A stretch of DNA of 64,000 nt from Luteococcus peritonei. GTDB lineage: Bacteria > Actinomycetota > Actinomycetes > Propionibacteriales > Propionibacteriaceae. Below the pieces are notes generated by a model. That model was not told the origin of the DNA. It ran no database searches and worked only from the letters and a program-made list of their open reading frames with translations. The position numbers were made by a program, and so were the translations under genes. The DNA lies in contig NZ_BAAAIX010000026.1 in assembly GCF_039526385.1 (NCBI RefSeq), positions 186,001-250,000 on the forward strand, read 5' to 3'. Shown piece by piece: positions 59,020-64,000 of this stretch (position 1 is its first letter; every line of letters begins with the position of its first letter).

Positions 59020-59904
59020 ATGGGCCACAAGAAGGGGACCGTCACTGCGGCGGGGGCCGTGGTGCTGCGCGAGAACAAGGGTGTCACCGAGGTGCTGGTG
59101 GTGCGTCGGCCGGCCTACAAGGACTGGAGCCTGCCCAAGGGCAAGCCGAAGACCGACGAGGACCTGCCCGCCACCGCCGTGCGTGAGGTGCTGGAGGAGA
59201 CCGGCGTCACCGTCACGCTGGGCCAGCCCGTCAAGCGCACCCGCTACAAGCTGGACAAGCAGACCAAGGTGGTCCACTGGTGGGTGGGCCGGGTGGTCTC
59301 GGAGCGGCGGCGTCGTCCTGACAAGGAGGTCGAGAAGGCGGTCTGGATGAGCGTCGAGAAGGCCGAGAAGAAGCTCAGCTATGCCGACGAGGTGGAGGTG
59401 CTGCACCGCGCCCTGGAGCTGCCCTGCGGCGGCACCCTGCTGGTGGTGCGCCACGGCAAGGCGATGCTGCGCAAGCACTGGAGCGGCACCGACGCGAAGC
59501 GGCCGCTGTCGGCCCGGGGACGTCGCCAGGCCAAGCGGCTGCCCGCCCTGCTGGCGGCCTTCGGAACCTCCGAACTGGTCTCCTCCAGCTCCACCCGCTG
59601 CCTGCAGACCCTGCAGCCGGCCGCGGAGGCCGCGAAGCTGCCCCTGGCCGGCATCAGCCTGCTCAGCGAGGAGGAGGCGGAGGGCCACGAGAAGCAGGTG
59701 CGCGCCTTCATGCGCGAGCTGGCCCACCAGGCCGGGCGCGAGCACAGCGCGATCGCGGTCTGCGGCCACCGCCCAGTGCTGCCGGACATGCGCGAGGGGA
59801 TCGGGGTGGCCGATGCCGCCATGCTCACCGGCGAGACGCTGGTGGTGCACCTGGACGAGCAGGGCGAGGTGCTCTCCACCGAAACCCACAAGTCTGCCTT
59901 CTGA
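59020..59904 (+). CDS. mutT1: MutT1-type Nudix hydrolase fused to histidine phosphatase
   Basis: A 294-residue two-domain protein. Residues 1-135 form a Nudix domain with the box G-x5-E-x7-REVLEETGV between 41 and 63; residues 140-294 form a histidine phosphatase (RHG) domain with LLVVRHGKAMLRK and ICGHRP-like VCGHRPVL. Mycobacterial MutT1 with the same layout cleans 8-oxo-GTP, dGTP and Ap4A-like nucleotides. The ATG is 5 bp after the ppk stop; both are likely co-transcribed. Confidence 0.93.
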   Translation: MGHKKGTVTAAGAVVLRENKGVTEVLVVRRPAYKDWSLPKGKPKTDEDLPATAVREVLEETGVTVTLGQPVKRTRYKLDKQTKVVHWWVGRVVSERRRRPDKEVEKAVWMSVEKAEKKLSYADEVEVLHRALELPCGGTLLVVRHGKAMLRKHWSGTDAKRPLSARGRRQAKRLPALLAAFGTSELVSSSSTRCLQTLQPAAEAAKLPLAGISLLSEEEAEGHEKQVRAFMRELAHQAGREHSAIAVCGHRPVLPDMREGIGVADAAMLTGETLVVHLDEQGEVLSTETHKSAF

Positions 59905-59943
59905 CATGGCCTGATGCCCAGGACGCGGGGCCCTCCCAGCAAC

Positions 59944-59965
59944 GTTCACCCTGCGTTCACCAAGC
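59944..59965 (+). promoter_or_regulatory. PHO box and promoter of the pst operon
   Basis: Two adjacent 11-bp direct repeat units, GTTCACCCTGC and GTTCACCAAGC, fit the actinobacterial PhoP binding unit (GTTCAYYnnnn). A TAGCGT -10 box follows at 59993-59998, leaving a leader of about 60 nt before pstS. No phoR/phoP gene is in the window. Confidence 0.8.
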
Positions 59966-60063
59966 CAGGCACTTCTGGTCACATCTGCTCCCTAGCGTGA
60001 CGCCCAAGGGGGCACAGTGCTCCCGACGCGGCCCCGGCCGCGACCAGCGACACAAGGAAGCAC

Positions 60064-61224
60064 GTGACGATGAATCGCACCGCGCAGTTCGCAGCCCTGG
60101 CTGTTGTCGGAACCCTCAGCTTCGCCGCTTGCGGTGGCAGCAACTCCGCAAGCACCTCGACGAGCTCCAGCACGAGCAGCGCCAGCGCCGACGCCGGCAG
60201 CAGCAGCTCCGCCGCCGCGACCGACCTGGCCTGCCCCACCGGCAGCCTCAAGGGCGAGGGCTCCTCGGCCCAGAAGACCGCCATCGACGAGCTGAAGAAG
60301 GGCTACCAGGACGCCTGCGCCGGCAAGGGCACCATCGAGTACAACCCCACCGGTTCCGGCAAGGGCATCACCAACTTCAACGCCAAGCTGGTGGACTTCG
60401 CCGGTTCGGACTCCGCCCTGAAGACCGAGGCCAAGGACGGCAAGGTGGAGGCCGACGAGGCCAAGAAGCGCTGCTCGGCCAACGAGGCCTGGAACCTGCC
60501 GATGGTCGTCGGCCCGATCGCCTTCGCCTACAACCTCGAGGGCGTCGACGAGCTGAAGCTCACCCCGGAGATCCTGAGCAACATCTTCGCCGGCAAGATC
60601 ACCACCTGGAACGACCCGGCCATCGCCAAGGTCAACGAGGGCGCCACCCTGCCGAGCGACAAGATCACCGTCTTCTACCGCTCCGGCGAGTCGGGCACCA
60701 CCGAGAACGTCACCAAGTACCTCAAGGCCGCCGCCCCGAGCGCCTTCACCGCCGAGACCGGCAAGAAGTGGCCGCTGAGCGCCGGCGAGGGCAAGGACGG
60801 CTCCTCGGGCGTCGCCGAGGCCGTCTCCTCCACCAAGGGCTCGATCTCCTACATGGAGTGGAGCTACGCCACCTCCAACGACCTGAACGTGGCCCAGCTG
60901 GACAACGGCGCCGGTGCGGTCGAGCTGAACAGCGAGACCGTCGGCAAGGCCATCGAGGGCGCCGAGGTCAAGGGCAAGGGCAACGACCTCAAGCTCGGCA
61001 TCAAGTACGACATCAAGGAGGCCGACGCCTACCCGGCCATCCTGGTCACCTACGAGATCGTCTGCTCGAAGGGCCTGGACGCCGGCAAGACCGCCCTGCT
61101 GAAGGACTTCCTGACCTACGCCGCCTCCGACGAGGGCCAGGGCATCATCGAGGACGCCGGCTACGCGCCGCTGCCCAAGTCGATGCAGAGCAAGGTCCAG
61201 GAAGCCGTCAAGGCCATCGCCTGA
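60064..61224 (+). CDS. pstS: Phosphate ABC transporter substrate-binding lipoprotein
   Basis: Periplasm-like phosphate receptor of the high-affinity Pst system. The 386-residue protein has a lipoprotein signal with lipobox SFAAC (Cys23), a Ser-rich linker, and the PstS core: GEGSSAQKTAIDEL, YNPTGSGKGITNF, DFAGSDSAL, VVGPIAFAYNL, FAGKITTWNDPAI, YRSGESGTTENVTKYL, the last two blocks forming the phosphate site. Mature protein should be tethered to the membrane outside. GTG 60064 follows AAGGA. It is first in pstSCAB, with a hairpin behind it that may keep PstS in excess. Confidence 0.96.
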   Translation: MTMNRTAQFAALAVVGTLSFAACGGSNSASTSTSSSTSSASADAGSSSSAAATDLACPTGSLKGEGSSAQKTAIDELKKGYQDACAGKGTIEYNPTGSGKGITNFNAKLVDFAGSDSALKTEAKDGKVEADEAKKRCSANEAWNLPMVVGPIAFAYNLEGVDELKLTPEILSNIFAGKITTWNDPAIAKVNEGATLPSDKITVFYRSGESGTTENVTKYLKAAAPSAFTAETGKKWPLSAGEGKDGSSGVAEAVSSTKGSISYMEWSYATSNDLNVAQLDNGAGAVELNSETVGKAIEGAEVKGKGNDLKLGIKYDIKEADAYPAILVTYEIVCSKGLDAGKTALLKDFLTYAASDEGQGIIEDAGYAPLPKSMQSKVQEAVKAIA

Positions 61225-61256
61225 CGCCAGCACCGGCCCTGGCACCGTGACAGCGA

Positions 61257-61297
61257 CGGGAGTGGCCTTCTCGCACCACGCGAGGGGGCCGCTCCCG
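61257..61297 (+). terminator. Intra-operon hairpin between pstS and pstC
   Basis: CGGGAGTGGCC (61257-61267) pairs with GGCCGCTCCCG (61287-61297; one G-T pair), with an inner CTCGC/GCGAG stem. Likely a partial terminator or mRNA stabiliser favouring pstS. Confidence 0.6.
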
Positions 61298-61358
61298 GTC
61301 CACGTCACCGCACTCTCGTCCGGTCTCGCCCGGACATCCCAGCGCAGAAGGAAATCCC

Positions 61359-62459
61359 ATGCCCACAGGCCCTGAGCCCCGCCGGGTCGAGCCAGCGCTC
61401 GACGACGCCAGCACCTCCCCGGCCGACGTGGTGGACGTCCATCCCACCGCGGAGGCCCCCACCCCCACCGTCCGGCGTGCCGTCGCGACGCACCACGCCG
61501 CCGCCAGCAGCCCGGCCGTCGAGACCGGACCGGTGCAGCTGGACCAGGTCAAGCGCGGCGCCGACCTCGTCTTCAAGACCGCCACCGGCGCCTCGTCCGC
61601 GCTGATCGTGGCCGTCGTCGCCTTCATCGGCCTCTTCCTGCTGGCCCTGGCGGTGCCCTCGCTGGCCAAGAACAATGCGAACTTCCTCACGTCCAACGCC
61701 TGGGACCTGGGCGAGGCCTTCAGCTTCGGCATCGCCGGCCTGCTGTGGACCACGGTCTTCAGCTCGATCATCGCCATGTGCATCGCGGTGCCGATCGCCA
61801 TCGGCGTGGCCCTGCTGATCACCCACTACGCCCGGGGCCGGCTGGCCTCCACGGTGGGCTTCATGGTGGACCTGCTGGCCGCCGTCCCCTCGGTGGTCTA
61901 CGGCCTGTGGGGCCTGCGCGTGCTCGGCCCCGCCCTGGTGCCCGTGGGTGAGTTCTTCAACAAGCTGCTGGGCTGGTTCCCGCTGTTCAGCGAGGGCCTG
62001 CTGCCCTCCCCCGGCACCGTCTTCACCGCCTCCACCGTGCTGGCGATCATGATCCTGCCCATCGTCACCTCCATCTCGCGCGACGTCTTCGCGCAGACCC
62101 CCCGCGACCACATCGAGGCCGCCTGGGCGTTGGGTGCCACCAAGACCGAGATGATCCGCACCGCGGTGATCCCCTACGGCCGCTCCGGCGTGACCGCCGC
62201 CGCCATGCTCGGCCTGGGCCGGGCCCTGGGCGAGACGGTGGCCGTGATGATCATCCTGTCCACCGTCAGCAAGCTGGACTTCTCGATCTTCGCCGGCGGC
62301 GAGACCTTCGCCGCCCGGATCGCGAACGGCGCCGGTGAGCTGGACACCCCGTCGAAGACCGGCGCCTACATCGCCGCCGGCCTGGTGCTGTTCGTCCTCA
62401 CCTTCGTGGTCAACGCACTGGCCCGTACCCTCGCCAATGCCGGAAAGGTCAAGGCATGA
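61359..62459 (+). CDS. pstC: Phosphate ABC transporter permease PstC
   Basis: One of the two membrane subunits. The 366-residue protein has a roughly 75-residue Pro/Ala-rich cytoplasmic N-terminal extension, then about six helices. ABC-permease contact segment EAAWALGATKTEMIRTAVIPYGRSGV (EAA motif) and the GLGRALGETVAVMI block that lines the channel are conserved; SVVYGLWGL is the family's third-helix motif. AAGGA precedes ATG 61359. It overlaps pstA by ATGA. Confidence 0.96.
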   Translation: MPTGPEPRRVEPALDDASTSPADVVDVHPTAEAPTPTVRRAVATHHAAASSPAVETGPVQLDQVKRGADLVFKTATGASSALIVAVVAFIGLFLLALAVPSLAKNNANFLTSNAWDLGEAFSFGIAGLLWTTVFSSIIAMCIAVPIAIGVALLITHYARGRLASTVGFMVDLLAAVPSVVYGLWGLRVLGPALVPVGEFFNKLLGWFPLFSEGLLPSPGTVFTASTVLAIMILPIVTSISRDVFAQTPRDHIEAAWALGATKTEMIRTAVIPYGRSGVTAAAMLGLGRALGETVAVMIILSTVSKLDFSIFAGGETFAARIANGAGELDTPSKTGAYIAAGLVLFVLTFVVNALARTLANAGKVKA

Positions 62460-63631
62460 GCACCGCCGCCAACACTCCCGTCGCCACCCAGCCGGAGGGC
62501 CAGGGCGTCAACCTGCGCACCCCCAGCGGCAAGCGCCAGGCCGTCGACAAGTCCGCCACCGCCTTCGTCTGGCTGGCCGGGCTGATCGCCATCATCCCGC
62601 TGCTGTGGATCCTGGGCACCGTGGTGGCCAAGGGCATCACCCCACTGGTCAGCGTGCAGCCCGACTACATCAAGACCTGCGCCACCAAGGACGGCTCGAA
62701 GCTGATCCGCGTGGCGCAGCAGCAGTGCGGCGACGACCCGAAGGCCCCGCTGTCCTACCGCTACACCGAGTCCGGCTCCTTCGTCGCGGTGGGCGACAAG
62801 CTGCCCGGCAATGCCAAGTCGCGCGAGCCGAAGGCCCGCAACACCGAGCTCACCATCCTGGAGCCCACCAGCAACGAGGCCGGCACCGCCCGCAAGTTCA
62901 GCACCCAGTGGTGGACCACCGACGAGGGCCAGGCCACCCAGAACTCCTCGGTGGGCGGCGCCAAGCACGCCATCATCGGCACCCTGGAGATCGGCCTGAT
63001 CACCTCGCTGATCGCGGTGCCGATCGCGGTGCTGGGTGCCATCTGGCTGGTGGAGTACGCCCGCGGCAAGAAGATCGCCAAGGCCGTCTCCTTCGCCATC
63101 GACATCCTCTCCGGCGTGCCCTCGATCGTGGCGGCGCTGTTCATCTTCTCCCTGGTGATCACGATCATGGGCCTGGGACGCTCCACCTTCGCCGCCTGTC
63201 TGGCGCTGGTGCTGCTGATGCTGCCCACGGTGCTGCGCTCCACCGAGGAGATGCTGAAGCTGGTGCCCGACAGCCTGCGCGAGGCCTCCTATGCGCTGGG
63301 CGTGCCGAAGTGGAAGACCATCCTCAAGGTGGTCATCCCCACCTGCAGCTCCGGCATCCTGACCGGCATCGTGCTGGGCCTGGCCCGTGTGATGGGCGAG
63401 ACCGCCCCGCTGCTGATCCTGGTGGCCTTCGCCACCGGCACCAACCTGAGCCCCTTCGACTCGAACATGGGCTCCCTGCCGACCATGATCAACGAGGACC
63501 GTCGCTTCGCCGTCGGCTCCACCGGCGAGGTGCGCGCCTGGGGTGCCGCGCTGACGCTGGTGCTGCTCGTGATGATCCTCAACCTCATTGCTCGCGCCAT
63601 CTCGCGCATGGGCAAGCTCGACGAGAAGTAA
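62456..63631 (+). CDS. pstA: Phosphate ABC transporter permease PstA with large outside loop
   Basis: The second membrane subunit, 391 residues against about 300 in typical homologues. After TM1 (about 36-58) there is an extracellular loop of roughly 110 residues (62-170) with two Cys (C75, C91), before the normal permease core: HAIIGTLEIGLITSLIAVPIAV, LSGVPSIVAALFIFSL, the EAA motif REASYALGVPKWKTILKVVIP and RVMGETAPLLIL. The loop may dock PstS or form a disulfide-bonded cap. The start overlaps the pstC stop. Confidence 0.95.
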   Translation: MSTAANTPVATQPEGQGVNLRTPSGKRQAVDKSATAFVWLAGLIAIIPLLWILGTVVAKGITPLVSVQPDYIKTCATKDGSKLIRVAQQQCGDDPKAPLSYRYTESGSFVAVGDKLPGNAKSREPKARNTELTILEPTSNEAGTARKFSTQWWTTDEGQATQNSSVGGAKHAIIGTLEIGLITSLIAVPIAVLGAIWLVEYARGKKIAKAVSFAIDILSGVPSIVAALFIFSLVITIMGLGRSTFAACLALVLLMLPTVLRSTEEMLKLVPDSLREASYALGVPKWKTILKVVIPTCSSGILTGIVLGLARVMGETAPLLILVAFATGTNLSPFDSNMGSLPTMINEDRRFAVGSTGEVRAWGAALTLVLLVMILNLIARAISRMGKLDEK

Positions 63632-63654
63632 GCCCGAGAAGGAAGAACTGACCA

Positions 63655-64000
63655 ATGGCAAAGCGCATCGAGGTCAAGGACCTCAACATCTACTACGGCA
63701 AGTTCCACGCGGTGGACAGCGTCAGCTTCACCGTGGAGCCCCGCACCGTGACCGCCTTCATCGGCCCCTCGGGCTGCGGCAAGTCGACCGTGCTGCGCAC
63801 CCTGAACCGCATGCATGAGGTCATCCCGGGCGCCTCCTGCACCGGTGAGGTGCTGCTGGACGGCGTGAACCTCTATGGCGACGGCGTCGACCCGGTGGCC
63901 GTGCGCCGCCTGGTGGGCATGGTCTTCCAGCGGCCCAACCCCTTCCCGTCGATGAGCATCTACGACAACGTGGCCGCCGGCCTGCGCCTCAACGGCGTGA
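63655..64000 (+). CDS. pstB: Phosphate ABC transporter ATPase PstB, truncated by window end
   Basis: The first 115 residues are present. Walker A GPSGCGKST lies at about 38-46 and the Q-loop VFQRPNPFPSMSIYDNV at about 90-106, with the PstB-typical NIYYGKFHAVDSVSF start. It energises phosphate import. The signature motif and Walker B lie beyond the window. A GAAGGAAG ribosome site precedes ATG 63655; it follows pstA after 23 bp. Confidence 0.97.
   Translation, partial: MAKRIEVKDLNIYYGKFHAVDSVSFTVEPRTVTAFIGPSGCGKSTVLRTLNRMHEVIPGASCTGEVLLDGVNLYGDGVDPVAVRRLVGMVFQRPNPFPSMSIYDNVAAGLRLNGV

Overview
The window is 64 kb of very GC-rich, gene-dense chromosome from a Gram-positive actinobacterium, most like a member of the Propionibacteriaceae. 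The evidence is: mycothiol synthase, an IdeR-type iron regulator, a GlnR-like orphan regulator beside the pst operon, DUF2530/DUF3027/DUF3151 proteins that I know from actinobacteria, monomeric isocitrate dehydrogenase, a eukaryote-like UDPGP pyrophosphorylase, and many promoters with a TAnnnT box 6-7 nt before an ATG or GTG (leaderless mRNAs). Genus assignment is inference. No prophage, transposase, insertion sequence or CRISPR array was seen; this is mostly core chromosome.

Layout. 1-2.7 kb: molybdenum cofactor operon moeA-moaC-mogA plus an acetyltransferase, divergent from a 5-formyl-THF cyclo-ligase. 3.4-5.2 kb: FmdB-like zinc ribbon, SAF-domain protein and MscL. 5.3-6.05 kb: a gene-free stretch with two TGTCCCC/GGGGACA inverted repeats and six roughly 30-nt-phased short hairpins with G-rich (C-rich on the other strand) loops; this is the most unusual part of the window. 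6.1-14.2 kb: UTP-glucose-1-P uridylyltransferase, tRNA-Arg, thioredoxin, methyltransferase, IdeR, NagA and hypothetical genes. 14.2-21 kb: pyruvate carboxylase under a CRP/GlxR-like site, a methyltransferase and a cupin sharing an IdeR box, and a purine permease. 21-24.4 kb: bioA-bioD-bioB behind a BioQ-like operator. 24.4-33 kb: DUF2530, an esterase with a run-on C-terminus over 20-bp tandem repeats, an SGNH lipoprotein, DUF3027, cold-shock protein, NagB, and a helicase-associated protein. 33-39 kb: prs-glmU-tRNA-Gln-TetR and monomeric Icd. 39-46 kb: a mucin-like secreted protein, the lar nickel-pincer cofactor genes (larC, larE, larB) behind purA, an EEP-family protein and DUF3151. 46-53.4 kb: amino-acid permease, TypA, L,D-transpeptidase, YgfZ, nitrobindin-like protein, Dtd. 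53.4-64 kb: GlnR-like regulator, MshD, polyphosphate kinase, MutT1 and a PHO-box-driven pstSCAB operon cut by the window end.

How the genes connect. MshD, Ppk, MutT1 and Pst form a phosphate/polyphosphate and redox neighbourhood that resembles the mycobacterial glnR-mshD-pst region. NagA and NagB are encoded separately but supply the same amino-sugar route that GlmU draws on in the anabolic direction. IdeR (10.5-11.2 kb) probably controls the methyltransferase/cupin pair through the box at 18.77 kb. Biotin made by BioADB is the prosthetic group of the pyruvate carboxylase encoded just upstream.
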